Assembly (NCBI GenBank): GCA_902806575.1
Contig: CADCXD010000006.1
Location: forward strand, 744,001 to 808,000
Source: Jackrogersella multiformis
Lineage: Eukaryota > Ascomycota > Sordariomycetes > Xylariales > Hypoxylaceae
Reading direction: 5' to 3'
Length of the DNA stretch: 64,000 bases
Shown here: positions 24,886 to 37,026 of the stretch, one piece after another
Layout: the number at the start of each line of letters is the position of its first letter
Numbering within the stretch: the stretch's first letter is position 1
Made by a program: the position numbers and the translations under genes
Notes under the pieces: generated by a model
Told to the model about the DNA's origin: nothing
The model's database searches: none
What the model saw: only the letters and a program-made list of their open reading frames with translations

Positions 24886-26694
24886 ATGGCCGGTGAAAGC
24901 CGCCATGAGCCAATTTATGACCGTGGTGCTAGCTTACGACATATTTCAAAAAAGGCTTCCAATTCGAGCGTGAATGGACAGTCTTCTGGAGATGAGAAAT
25001 CGTTCAAAGACAAGTTGTGGAGAGCTGTATATTCCTGCTCAAAAGACCATAACAAGTGCTTTATACCATATGATGTACTTCTACTTGCTACAGACCCCAA
25101 GCTTGTTGAAGATACACTCCGGCTCAAGGAATCCGATGTCTTCGAGGCTGGCATCCCCAGAATACTAGATGCAATTTGCCAAAATGGTCCTGTTGGAAAT
25201 GAACCCTCATTCTTCCGAATATTTGCTCTCTTGGTGCTATGTAAGAAGACTAGCTACATCAGTAAGTTCATCGATCTACACGTCGATGATTCTTACCTCC
25301 CTCTTCCCATTGTGAGACGACACGGAGACGCTATCACAATTGAACCGCACGAGAATGGGGGGAAACTTCCGCAGATCAGTCAAAATTCACTGGAAGCTAT
25401 CCTCCAGGACCGATATGATTGGGATTATGATGCCTTGAGTAATTTCAGCACTCGGCAATGGTGGGTTATCGCACCCTTCTTCGGTCGACAGGACAACATG
25501 ATACCTCATTTTGTCTTAGAAACTAGCGATGTGTTCCCTTTCCTAGAAAAAAGGCATAAACCTCTTCCCAAGATTGAAGTGGACACTCAGAATGGAGAAG
25601 AAACGCTGGACCATGAGATGTTGTTAGCAAAAGAAGGAGGTTTTGGTGATGTTTCTATAGTAAAGATACACGAGTCGCACTATGATTTCGGGTTACAGCC
25701 GGTGAGTTTGAATTGGAAGCCATCTCAAAGACTTAACTCTAACAATTCTATTATAAAGTATAGTGATGGTTCGCATAGGTTCGCTCTCAAACGACTGAAA
25801 TCACGAAAATCAACCGAATTCAAATTGGAGGTAGACGCCCTCAGAAAATATAGTGATGGCATCGAACACCACTTGATCCCGCTACTAGCCACTATAGAGA
25901 AAGACGATGACGCTTCAAAGTACTACTTGCTATTTCCAGAGGCAAATGGCGACTTGCATTACTTCTGGGAAACTCAATTCAGCATGAAGACAGATAGCTC
26001 ACTGCTGAAATGGATGGCTGAACAATGCCTTGGCATAACGACAGCCCTTTCTAAACTTCATCAGGACCAGGATCCACACAAGAACGAGGATTTTCCAATC
26101 TATGGCCGTCATGGCGACGTAAAAGCCTCCAATATTCTTTGGTTTGCTAAACCTGGAGCCACAGGTCCCTCGGGATGGCATCTAGTTCTATCTGACTTCG
26201 GCTTGATGCGATTCCATCGATTCATATCGAGGTCCATTCAAACTGCGCGCATCCTCAAAAAAACCATCACCTACCAAGCTCCGGAGTTCGATATCGCAAA
26301 GATATCTAGGAAATCAGATATCTGGGCTCTTGGGTGTACCTTCTTGGAATTCATCACTTGTTACCTCTTAGGGTATCAAGCAGTTAACGAAGACTTTCCT
26401 AGCAATCGTGGAGATTACGACGAACGCCTTAAGTTCGATGTGGATAAGTTCTATCGGACTACACACGGTGGAAAGTGGGCAGAGTTAAAGCCAAGTGTCC
26501 AGGAATGGATCAAAAATCTTCATCGGAGTCCGAAATGTTCACAGTATCTCCACGACTTTCTCCGCTACATCGAGATTGACATGTTGTGTATCGAGCGCGA
26601 TAGTCGCCCAGCAGCATCCCAAGTTGCTGAGAGATTAAAAGTTCTCCTAAGCAACTGCCAAAATGAGAGTTATCTTAGCGAGCAATCTAGCTAA
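24886..26694 (+). CDS. Serine/threonine protein kinase domain protein
   Basis: A single uninterrupted frame of 602 residues starts at an ATG. The C-terminal 360 residues form a eukaryotic protein kinase domain: glycine loop KEGGFGDV near 247, lysine in FALKRLKS near 300, catalytic loop HGDVKASNIL near 409 (HGD in place of HRD), metal-binding DFG near 437, TYQAPEF (APE motif) near 465, and KSDIWALGC near 478. The core catalytic residues are present, so it is probably active. The N-terminal 240 residues have no domain I recognise and could be a sensor or adaptor part. This architecture, with an N-terminal fungus-specific region and an HGD-type kinase, is common in expanded kinase families of filamentous ascomycetes. 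It lies in the same accessory interval as a NACHT receptor gene. The substrate is unknown. Confidence 0.85.
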   Translation: MAGESRHEPIYDRGASLRHISKKASNSSVNGQSSGDEKSFKDKLWRAVYSCSKDHNKCFIPYDVLLLATDPKLVEDTLRLKESDVFEAGIPRILDAICQNGPVGNEPSFFRIFALLVLCKKTSYISKFIDLHVDDSYLPLPIVRRHGDAITIEPHENGGKLPQISQNSLEAILQDRYDWDYDALSNFSTRQWWVIAPFFGRQDNMIPHFVLETSDVFPFLEKRHKPLPKIEVDTQNGEETLDHEMLLAKEGGFGDVSIVKIHESHYDFGLQPVSLNWKPSQRLNSNNSIIKYSDGSHRFALKRLKSRKSTEFKLEVDALRKYSDGIEHHLIPLLATIEKDDDASKYYLLFPEANGDLHYFWETQFSMKTDSSLLKWMAEQCLGITTALSKLHQDQDPHKNEDFPIYGRHGDVKASNILWFAKPGATGPSGWHLVLSDFGLMRFHRFISRSIQTARILKKTITYQAPEFDIAKISRKSDIWALGCTFLEFITCYLLGYQAVNEDFPSNRGDYDERLKFDVDKFYRTTHGGKWAELKPSVQEWIKNLHRSPKCSQYLHDFLRYIEIDMLCIERDSRPAASQVAERLKVLLSNCQNESYLSEQSS

Positions 26695-28083
26695 CGAGAA
26701 AATAAGAGATTGTGAGGATACCGAGGTTAATATGTACTTGTATTTACTGTGTTGGGATTATTTTTCATGTAGGTTAGATCATTAGTTGCGGGCAACATAG
26801 CTAGAATAGGAGTTTGGAAGGCAATAGATAAAACGAAGTGATACTGTTCATATGAGGTTTAATTAGAGTAAGATGGGGATGTTAAAGGGGTATTTCATTA
26901 GAACACACTCTCATATCGAGACCATTTTAAACATAACTTGTACTATATATCAGCTAATGAGCCAATATGCTATTGCAATGGCTACTGTTGAGGGACCGCT
27001 TTCAGATACAGTGCATAGTAGCCTAGCCAATAACTGCAAATAAATAGAACTTCCCCTGTAGGTACCTAGGTAATATAACGAGCACTTTATATACTGTATC
27101 AATATCAATAATGCACGTGCGCCTCACGCTCAACCTTAGACTCGTCCTCCTATAAGTATGTACTTAGTTAATACCGCTAAGCCCTGGGTTAAATTAATGT
27201 TTTGCTTACCTTACTCAACTTCCGCGGTGCCCATACGACCCAACGACCGTTGCGATGCTTCGAATGATCAGTCACGTTATCTTATTGTAGCTTTGAAAGG
27301 TACCCAGGTACGTACTTTAAGGACGTATCGATCGGCCTCGAAGACCTTGTCCAACACTTTCTTAATGTCCTGGCCATCATTATATGTGCATCGTAAGACA
27401 GAATTAACCCAGTTTGGGGGGTATTTGGCTCTGCTCATGTGCATTGTGAGAAGAATAGTTGGGATTCGTGCTTCAATGACAACCAAGGCAGATAGCGAGG
27501 TTGACTTTTCATTTAGCAGGATAGTCTATAGGCAGTATGTAGTCCGCTTCTCATTGAGGCTTAAAGAGCGATACAGGCTCAAACTTCCAAAGTGACATCA
27601 GACAAGCACCTCAATATCTCACAACTACCCCAAATCACGTATGCAAGGATGCTTTCATGCATCACTCCAGTTGGTGGGGGACTATGTTGGTGGCTGACCT
27701 AGGTAGATATCTTAAGAGGACGCGATTGGACATGTTTTACTCATGACGGACGGGAATGTCGATATGGAAAACTCCAATTGAGTGAACCAACCATGAACTG
27801 CAGCTCACAGCTTAGTGATATTAACGCATTGATGCCCGACGAATTATACAAATGCCGACTATACTTGCCGCGATCGAGATGAGGCTCTTCGGGATCTGAT
27901 CGGACTTGTTGGTCTAAAAGCAAGCCCATCTTGCATACCCAGGGGCTAAGAACAACGCCGCACTTCATTTTGCACTTCGTTGTTCAACATAGTACCTGGT
28001 ATTGATTCATCACATCATTGTTACAACCAGAAGGCTAAGGTACTAATTAGGTACCGCCAAGAGGGAGTCTCACATTAGTCGAG
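26695..28083. other. Mostly non-coding stretch
   Basis: About 1.4 kb between the kinase and the CorA-like gene. ORFs on both strands overlap at 27158-27595, but none has a recognised family. One CAGGTACCTAGG-type motif is seen near 27059-27072. No RNA gene was noted. Confidence 0.45.
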
Positions 28084-29770
28084 ATGGACTGGCCGTGTGC
28101 TGAGGCGATGTTTAATGATAAGGATTTTGACAAGTTCAAGTACGATACAAGGCCGTTCAAGATCATCAGAAAGCTACGGTCCGATAAGGTATATATCTTC
28201 ATATACACCAATATCTCCTAGCTATCTTACATTTCTACTTATTGCAATTAACCTCGGTATGTTTTTAGGACCTAAAGTGCTGGGATATCATGTCTAAAGA
28301 AGATTTAGGAGGATGGATCATTGAGGTCTGACAGCCAATTGGGTACCTAATACCTTATGCAGCTCATGATATGTAGAACGAGCACTCGATACGCGAGGCT
28401 TCCGAGCCTGGGACATTCGCCATGTCAGTTCTTATCCAACGTCGATGTCAATCTAATAAAATTCACAAAATATGCTAGCATCTTCAGTCGCTATAGTAAT
28501 CCGGACTACTCGTGCCCATCATACCTTCCTGTCACAAGGAGCGGGTTTTATCAACTCGTTCAGCTATTCCACATCCACCGGTCAATTGTCCGCACCATCA
28601 CCCGGAAGATCACATACTTTTCTCGTACATATCCCTGTCAAGACGGCCTTGATGGAAATAGCATCGGTAAGCAACCATTGCCTACAACTTCTAGACATTA
28701 ACATATACCTTGAATGATAACCTTCCAAGTGTACACCGCAAGAACGAGCTCAGCTTGGCGAGATGACATTGCCATGTCATCAACATATCTGATTCATAGG
28801 ATGATAAACTTAACTGTCTTCTACGGTTGCAACGAAGAACAATCGTCTGAAATTGAAATGCGCCTAGCTAGAGCAGAAGCGGCCATGTATCACCCAATAC
28901 TTTCCTCAGGCATACTTGTGGAACTTGACCGCCGTCGCCTCGTGGAGCTGGTAGAATTGGCCGTTGACTCGTTTGTATCGAGAACCGAAACAATATGTTA
29001 CATTTCTGACAACACAGAGATGACTATAAATCAACATGATGAAAGCACTAGCGACCTATCAGATCTCTATATCGACACTAGGGAGTTGATTAAGAGAATT
29101 CGAAAAGTGAAACGCCAAATCACTGCTATACACAACCACACGCTCGAGCTTGAAAGAGAGACAATGAATGCTTGTAAGAAGGTGGATCTGGAAAATGGAA
29201 GCATCTTAAAGTTCAATATGGACATAACCTCTCCATGTATTGGAGCACAATTTCGTGAACGCCTTCTTGAGATTGAGGCTGAATATGACGAAAAGCTTGA
29301 CGATTGCCATATGGTGCCTGATTGCTTGGCCTTCACCTCGGAAAGGGTATGACAACTCGCGTTTTATCAAGTCTATGAGCACGGTCAAGCCTTTTTAGAT
29401 GTAGCTAATCAATGCGCAGGCAGCGGACCATGCCAACATCCAAATAGCCGTTGAAACTCGAAAAGAGAATTCCCAAATGAGAATAATAGCTATGGTTACC
29501 ATGGTGTATCTTCCGTTGACTTCAGTTGCGGTTAGTGCGTTTCGAGTCCAAGATGTCTTTACCAACTAATCTCTCCAGTCTATCTTCTCGATGGGGGTCT
29601 TTAACTGGAGGGTCGCTCCAGACCAGCCGGTCTTGACGTCTTACTTTTGGGTGTATATTGCTATAGGAGGTGGCCTCACGGTTTTAACAGTTGGATTATG
29701 GTGGACAGTAACTCGATCACGGCAAAGAGGATATAATAATTCGGAGACTGACGTTGAGAAACAAGAGTGA
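28084..29770 (+). CDS. CorA-like two-helix membrane protein
   Basis: The 3' exons are firm: one ending at 29346, then 29420-29530 and 29579-29770, all in phase 0. They encode a long helical region, then the C-terminal pair of membrane helices of fungal CorA-like proteins: QMRIIAMVTMVYLPLTSVA, SIFSMGVFNW in the loop, and YFWVYIAIGGGLTVLTVGLWW, with a short cytoplasmic tail. Upstream, exons 28084-28188 (from an ATG) and 28269-28325 look plausible, and an exon ending at 28666 joins in phase to 28730. The joins between 28326 and 28666 are unresolved because two frames are open there. A GMN selectivity motif is absent, as in many fungal relatives, so magnesium transport should not be assumed. The 3' end converges on the NACHT receptor gene with only 124 bp between. 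Confidence 0.65.
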
Positions 29771-29894
29771 ACGATATCTCCAACCATACACAACTGTAAT
29801 GGGTTATAGAATAGTGTGTTTTGAAACATAACACTCGGCTTATAAAAGTCCATTATTGATACCAACAGCAATCTCCTAGACTAAGGCAGCTCCT

Positions 29895-32800
29895 CTACCA
29901 CTCTGACACCATATCATTCTGGATAATTGCAACCTCACCCTTGCTCGGAAAAAGGATTGTTCCATCTTGAAGTAACTGACAAAGTTGGATACCAGAGTTT
30001 GTAACCCAGTCATGTGGTATAAAAAAATGACGTGTTATAGCTTCAGCAGTGGTAGTAACTTGTACGGTACAAACCCAAAGATTAGCATCTAAGAATGCCA
30101 TACGGCCATCTGGTAATAGGCCTAAAGGGTGCGAGACTGCTTGAGAAATAACTTCGGGAAGCTCAATGAGCTTGGTTGAGGATTCCCCCCTTATTTGATC
30201 TTGTTCGTGTAGAAACGTCGTGGGTAACAGCATAAAGCTAGAATGAGGTCTGTCTAGATTAAAGGATCCTATTCGTAGTAGAAGGAGGTGTGGATAATGG
30301 CTCTGGTATAGAGCATCGATCGTAAACGATTCCGGTATGCCAGATGGGATTTCTAGTGACGTGGATCGTTCCTCCTGTAATTTCCATGTTAAGAGTGAGA
30401 CACCTTTCATATTGATACTAATCAATGCATCTGGTCTTGATGGATGCTGCATCCATTGGGCAGACTCGTCCTCTGGTGTATCACGCTCGTCTGTTACCTG
30501 TCCAGTAGGCAAAGATAGAACCTGTGATTTCCTAGCTCCATAGATGAACAAATGCTTTCCAGTGTTGTCAAAAAGGAGCTGCCGTACATGGCCACGTCCC
30601 ACAGCTGATCTCTTTTCACCGTAGATAGTTTTCACAGACAATTGCCGTTGTCCAATTGTCCTTCCAGAAACCTCTTTGACAGTGACTGCCCCATTCAGGA
30701 GGGAGAATGCCAGTTGATCATGACTTCGATTCCAGGCAAGAAACTCTGCACCCATTCCAAATAGGGTCTGCTCAATAATGTGCCGGCTATTGCTTGTTGG
30801 ATCAAAAAGCTCGACTGCCCCGTCATCGTTACCATATGCGATGTTTTGATCAGCCCTGTTGCTTACGGCTAACGCCGTAATTGCGGGCTTACTATCTGCA
30901 TGGCTCTCTGAAGTTGGGAATGAAATGGATGTGCTGTGTGTGTCTTCTGTATCCGACCAAAGGCTCTCACTCATACTCTCCGTGTCGCTAAAACGCTCAG
31001 GTACTACATCGGCAAGTCGGAGTAGACAGTTTGGTTCCCATATGTTGCAGTACGATCCTCGAAGATCATAAAATCTAACACTGCCAGGACTGAAGCAAAT
31101 CATGTTAATGGTGTCTTCTGAGGTTAGTTTATATATGACTGTCATCTGAGCGACATCGTATATCTTGATAGTTCCCTCAACGTCGCTTGTTATGAACACC
31201 AATCCATTTGGGCTGCATTGTATCTCATTAGGAATTACGCCAGCCTCCGCTTTTACCTCCTCATAGATATCATCAATTGGACTCCATCGGAATACTTGGC
31301 CATATATGCCAAGCACCTGTGTACCAGATGGATGCCAAACGACTTTATTAGTACCCGTATGCGAATTAATAGCCCCTTGTCCTTGTTTAGGTTTTAGCTT
31401 GAGGCGAGCTATCATTTCGGGAGGATTGATATTCCAAATAGACAAGGGGAAGGCCCGATAGGATACTGCAATTTGGGTACAGTCATTGTTGAGCGATACA
31501 GAGGATGGAGAGCCAAGGAACATTCCTTCAGGGACATTTGTTTCTTCCATCAATGCCTGGTCCAGTTGTGTCCAATTTGATGAATCGTCCGTACTCTCGC
31601 TGACTGAATGACGGTAAATCTTACGAAGATCCGTGACCACCATCAGTGAATCCGTCTCATTGAATTTGAATTCTAGAGCACGTTCTTGATGAGGGTTTTT
31701 TAGAGTTCTTATAAGACAGCATGTCTCAAGCTTCCAGATATACGTTCGTGAAAAGCCGTAACATGCAAGCAAGGAGCCAGTATCATTGAAGGCGAGTGAG
31801 TAGACATACTCTCCCACATTCAGTGTCTTGAACTCCACAAATAGGCTTGTATCCCACAGAGTTATGGTACCCATTGGCATATCAGTAGCAACAGCTAAAT
31901 ATAACGAAGTCACTGCGAGGCGTAGGGCCTTGCCAGCACTTGCAGATACTCGCGCAAGGCAGTCATCCCACTCTGTATTTGATAAGCCGGAAACAGACAG
32001 TGTAGTAGTAGGACTCCCGGAAAATTTTTGGAAAATTGCCGAAGATGTAGGACTAAGTGCAGGAATACATTTGTAAATTAGTTGCGGATCCTCCGAGAGA
32101 TGGCGGCCGAACTTGGCTGGTAGTTTCAACAGGTCGACCGCCCATGTTTCAATGAGCGATAGATCCGATATTCGGTGCAACATAGGCGATCTATTAATTT
32201 CCACTTTCTTGCGCCGGCGGGCAAAGGCTGTCAACCTGCGAGAGACTGCAGTGAGCTCAGCTAAGTGGCCGCTCATGGAGAGGTATTGAATCCATGGAAA
32301 AGGAAATGGGCCGTCGAAGAACTTGACGAGTGCGTCTACTACTCTATCAGACTCTGCTGAACAATTCTCCAAGTGAAACGCCCACGAGGTTGCAGCATAT
32401 GGAAGAAACTGGGGGAGTTTGAGGGTATTGATCTTGCTACGCAGTGTCCTGTTGCAAAGTGTAAGAAGACATTTGCATAAGAGATCTTCGTGTACTGTCT
32501 CTGAGTCCAAGGAGAACGAATGGAGGCCGGATCGTTTTAGGTAGTGATGAGCGGAGTGATGGACTAATGATATTCGGTTGTTGGTGTCGATGACAACAAA
32601 CTGTCCACATATCTGGGCAATTGTGTGCTTCATATCCATGACTGATCCGAACTCATTTGTGTACGGTTCGGAAAGTTCGTCAACCGTAAGAGGCGTCTTC
32701 GCATACATCGCCCACGAGAAGAGAATTCGCGCCAGAGTTTTATCTTCCTGCAAGTCGAGATCCTCAACAGCACTCAACATGCGGCCGTATAGCTCGTCCA

Positions 32801-34790
32801 TTCCATCTGGAGTCTCGTCCAATATCCTTCTTACTTGCTCCTGACGATGACACTTTATGACACGCTTTAGAACCAAGCTAGCCCAAAGAAAATTTCCTTG
32901 TGAACGCCTAATTATCTCGTTGGCCGTTTCTGTTTTGAACCCGTCATCAGACGGGAGGTATTCGATTTCTTCGCCAACATACAGTCGTATATCTCCTTCA
33001 TTACTCGATAAAGATATACTCCTCATTGAAATTTGTCGTTTCACTTTTTGAAATGACTGGCTGATGGTTGGTAGAGGGCGACTGAGCACTAAGACTCGAA
33101 TTGGTGTTTCAAAATCAGCAGTCATCGCTATGAACTCCACGACTTGCTTCATTGATTCTGACTCGTCGATGCCATCTAAAACCCAGTAGACCCTTTCAAA
33201 TCTAATGCCTGAAAAGATGGATGAGTATATTCGCTTCCAGACAGTTGTCGAATCCGCAGCATGCAAACGCAATCCAGATTTTGCGAGATCTGCTAATGCA
33301 CGACGGTAACTAGGAACCTTAAGAGCGCTCTGATAAGCCATAGACCTTAGCATATTGGCAATGGATCTTTTCTGGCGATTTCCATATTTAAAAAAGAAGT
33401 ATGCACAATGGTGATCCCCTTCTAAAATATGATCGACCACTGCTGAGCACATGGTCGACTTTCCGGTTCCGGGAGGCGCGTGAGCCCACAGGACAGGACA
33501 AGATTCGGCTTCCATCCAATCATTGAACTCCTTGGTACTTAGGAACTGCTGGCAGGTTCCTGCTTTCCTAATCGCACGACATGCCGCGATATCATCCTCA
33601 GGGGGGCCAGGAATTCCTAGCAACGTAGTGATGTGTGTCAAATCTTCATTGATGCTAATATCCATTTCTTTGTGAGATTGTACTGTAGTAACTACGCTGC
33701 GTAAAGCCCCTACGACGGATGCGTAATTCGGATCGGCTGTACTCGTAAACTTGCAAACATCGTGATGGTTGGCGATCAGCGGCTGGGGTGTTTCATTGGG
33801 ATAACCCAGCAATGAAGTGTGCTTTTCTAAAATAAAAAACGACATAGGGCCAACATTGGTGCTTAGAGTCTCGTAAAAGGAGAAAATCTGCAGCTTTGAA
33901 GCATGATGGCGAAACGATTCGTTGAGCTCGTCAATTGTCGGGCTTCTTCTTGCGAGCTCTGAAACATAGTCTTTAGGGGAATGCCCGAAGACCGAACTTG
34001 TGAGAATCTTATTTAGGGTCTCAGCAAGGTCTGTACCTCGATGGGGCGTTGCCAAAAATAAGACGGCCTTTATACTGGAAATGATGCCACGGAATTCTTC
34101 ATTCATGTGACCCTGGATGAAGGCTTTCTTAAACACTAAACCACCCATTGAGTGGGCAACCACAATCAAAGGGACTTGACCTAACCGCTCTGGACCATTT
34201 TCACCATATTTCATCCGAAATAACAGATCATTCGCGAAGTCACCGATTGTAAGAGATGCCTGATCTTTCTTTGATGAAAAGTGCGCATTGTATCCGAAGG
34301 TGAGGATCCTAGCCCCGGAAAGGTCAGGTTCCTCCGGGAGCCAAAGTTCCGGCCAGAGATTTTCTAAGTCTCGGTTGAGGCACCAAGTCCTCAGACTTGT
34401 CCCACCAAGGCCATGGATGAAAAGCACATCTACCGATCGTTGTACGGGTGTGTGTAGTACCAATAGCCCAAGCGGGTCGTTTCTCCTGTCCTGGGAGCGC
34501 TGTCTTCGATGTTTAACGGAGGTCTGTGTCGAAAATAGTTGCGCGTGTACATCGGAGATTGCACTCTGCTCAGATTCGCGACGGTGTGCTAATATCCTTT
34601 CTGGTAATGATAATGTCGGCTCTGGGAGGGAATTGTGTCGAGGACGATCGATCGGGCCCGTGGAACTTGATATCGAAACAGACGGGACTTCCGAACCAGC
34701 TTGTTTGCGAGTTCTCAGTCGTTTCCACTATATTACATCTTATCGTTAGTCTAACTTCATCAAATCGTACACGGTAGGAGAAATCTTCAT
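29895..34790 (-). CDS. NLR-like receptor: alpha/beta hydrolase, NACHT, WD40-like repeats
   Basis: The main exon on the minus strand runs 34727-29895 without interruption (1,610 residues). A TAG just upstream is a good acceptor, and a tiny first exon 34773-34790 (MKISPT) with a 45 bp intron containing GACTAAC would supply the start; this part is tentative. Domains in order: a basic/serine-rich leader; an alpha/beta hydrolase (DUF676/SesB-type) with FIHGLGG near 110 and nucleophile motif AHSMGG near 198; a NACHT NTPase with Walker A APPGTGKST near 425 and Walker B YWVLDGIDES near 520; a winged-helix-like part (LFSWAMYAKTPLTVDEL); then degenerate WD40-like blades with WD, IW and IY endings and an acidic serine-rich insert. 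Fungal proteins of this layout are innate-immunity/heterokaryon-incompatibility receptors. Both the esterase serine and the P-loop are intact. Confidence 0.88.
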
Positions 34791-35281
34791 TGCATTCCAG
34801 GTTACCATTCTTAATTTCGAGGGTATCTAAAAGGCTATATGAATAGCATCATGATCGTTGAGCTGCCAAGAGTCCTTAGACTAGATTGATGATTAATTTT
34901 TTATACGTCGAGATCAAACCAACAAATTAAGAGACAAAGTATATGCGTAAAGCACCATTCAGCGTGTCAGCCTGCCTTGAAAGCAATAGATTCAAGTTTT
35001 GATTGAATTTGATAGGAGTCATAGTGTCGGTTTCGAGACACCAACAACCCCTGTTGCGTCTGACAACCGCGTAATTTACCATCTTATTTGGCCCCCATGT
35101 CGTATGGAATATTGGTACCCCTCACTGAACCAAGCTTTGAAGGAGTGTTGGAAGCAAAATACCAATTACCATTGTAACGTTAGAGAGTATTATAAAGTGA
35201 GAGACTGGGTGAAATTTTCTCGCTCGTCTTGCTCTACCTCACCTCCGTTTATTACCTACCTACTTTGGACCAGTTATCAGG
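34791..35281. other. Divergent intergenic region
   Basis: The stretch separates the start of the NACHT receptor from the start of the fructosamine-kinase-like gene. It is A+T-rich with no ORF of note and should contain both promoters. Confidence 0.55.
35191..35197 (+). promoter_or_regulatory. Candidate TATA box
   Basis: TATAAAG lies about 85 bp upstream of the ATG at 35282, followed by a pyrimidine-rich leader, which suits a fungal core promoter. Confidence 0.4.
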
Positions 35282-36437
35282 ATGAGTCAATCGAACCAGC
35301 TGGATCCGGCGGTCGTTAAAGGTATTGTACTTATGACACTCGCAAATAGGCCAAGTACAGCTAACAGGTTCCTAGCTATTAAAAATGGGGAAAAGGTAGT
35401 TAAGGTACAACAATATGGAACATCCAGCTGGGCCTCAACCGCTAAAGTCGACATTGAGACCGCAGATGGCACTCCAGGCACCTATTTCCTAAAGGCTAGT
35501 TTCAGTATTCCATATTTCTTCGGTTTGAAAAGTAAAATTTAAGAGGCTAACTTCAACCGTTGAGGCAACAGACCTTGAAAACAGATGACGCAGCTGAACG
35601 CGTACTGGGAGAATTCAAGGCAATGCTTGAGATCTACAACACCCTACCAGATTTCGCCCCACAGCCTCGAGCATATGGTAGATGCGACAAGGAGAACGCC
35701 TACTTTTTCCTATGCGACTACTTGACGATCAGTCATGACCTTCCTAACCCTGTTAAGCTGGGCAAGAAGCTAGCCAAGCTGCACCGGCAGAGTAAGTCGC
35801 CGACAGGTAAATTCGGATTCAATGTCACAACCTTTGACGGAAAGTTGCCTTTGAACACAACATGGGATAGCAACGTGAGTACGCTCAGATTGCTTACCAC
35901 CTATGTTTTTATCTCGGCTAAAAAAGTATGATACAGTGGACTTCGTTCTTCAAGAAACTTATGAAGGACGTTTATACGCTGGATACGGAGATAAACGGGT
36001 TTTGGGAAGAACTAGATGGCGTGATGCAAATAGCACTCGAGAAGCTGATACCTCGATTGCTTGACCCCCTAACTGCTGACGGGCGCACAATCAAACCGTG
36101 CCTCATTCACGGAGACCTCTGGGAATCCAATATTGGTACTGACACCAAAACAGGGGAGCTTTATATCTTCGACGCATGTGCATACTACGCTCATCATGAG
36201 AAGGAGGTCGGGATTTGGCGCTGTGAGCATCATAATATGACAGCCAAGGAGTATCGAAACGAGTACTTCAAGAATTATGAACCAAGTGAGCCTATCGAAG
36301 AGTGTGACGACCGCAATCGGTTATATTCAGTCGAAACTCTTATAATAAACTCGGCTCATTTCCCCGGTGCGAGGACAAGACAGTTGGCAGTCAAAGAATT
36401 GAAGTACCTTATAAAGAAGTACATTGAAACGAGTTAG
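35282..36437 (+). CDS. Fructosamine/ketosamine-3-kinase family protein
   Basis: Three exons, 35282-35504, 35585-35874 and 35937-36437, join in frame to give 337 residues. Introns are 80 bp (GTATTC donor, GCTAAC branch) and 62 bp. The protein matches the fructosamine-3-kinase (FN3K) family: an N-lobe with YGTSSWASTAKV and TYFLKAS (ATP-binding lysine), EFKAMLEIY, the hinge FFLCDYL, LAKLHRQSKSPTGKFGF, catalytic loop CLIHGDLWESNIG, metal-binding IFDACAYYAHHE, and EIGIW-like EVGIWRC. Family members phosphorylate sugar adducts on protein amines so that they fall off; many fungal paralogues are uncharacterised. The usual aspartate motif is kept, so activity is likely. Exon 1 was ended at 35504 by phase and family alignment. 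Confidence 0.88.
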
Positions 36438-37026
36438 TATGTACCTCTAGGTATGTATGGTTATCTAGGACTGAAGGACTTTTAATTGAAATTGGATACT
36501 TTGACTACTCCTAATCCCATTGTTGATATTCTATTATATCCTCGTCCTTCAAATCTTCCCTCCGACCTACACTTCAACCTTCGCCTCGGCTTCACATAAA
36601 GCTATAAGATGCAGCCTATCAATTTTTGGGTGTGGCCCATCTCGTCTGCGGCTGATCAAATGCCATTCGCGGATGAAAATGTGACGCATACCTTGAAGGC
36701 TTCATACAGATCGGGCGGAGTGTTGATGTCACCCGAGACCAGGCAAGGTAAATACCTAGGTCGTGTACCTATGTTTGGCGCAAGTACATACCTGGGTCCC
36801 TCAATCACAGGTGATTGTAGGCTTGGGGTTAGGATATAGGGGCGCTGCGGCAGATGATCCGATGTTGCGTATAAATGATGCCTACCTAGGTACACGGCAT
36901 AGAACCTCTAGGACTAGAAGTTTTGGGATCTGAAAATAGCATAAGGGATGCTATACGCGATCTATAGAATGAGCTGTCCCTCGTAAGTCCTCACCTCATC
37001 AAAATTGGGCGCGGATGTATCCAAAG
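36438..37026. other. Gene-free stretch
   Basis: There is no credible coding region. A 76-codon ORF at 36609-36839 has no recognisable features. ACCTAGGT-type motifs occur near 36756 and 36883-36891. Confidence 0.5.

Noticed and set aside
27158..27595. 145-codon plus-strand ORF and overlapping 69-codon minus-strand ORF
   Set aside because: No family resemblance on either strand and stops surround both. The minus-strand piece with a possible GTACGT donor looks a little protein-like but cannot be extended.
36609..36839. 76-codon ORF
   Set aside because: It contains ACCTAGGT repeat motifs within the frame and has no conserved features. An antisense ORF of similar length overlaps it.
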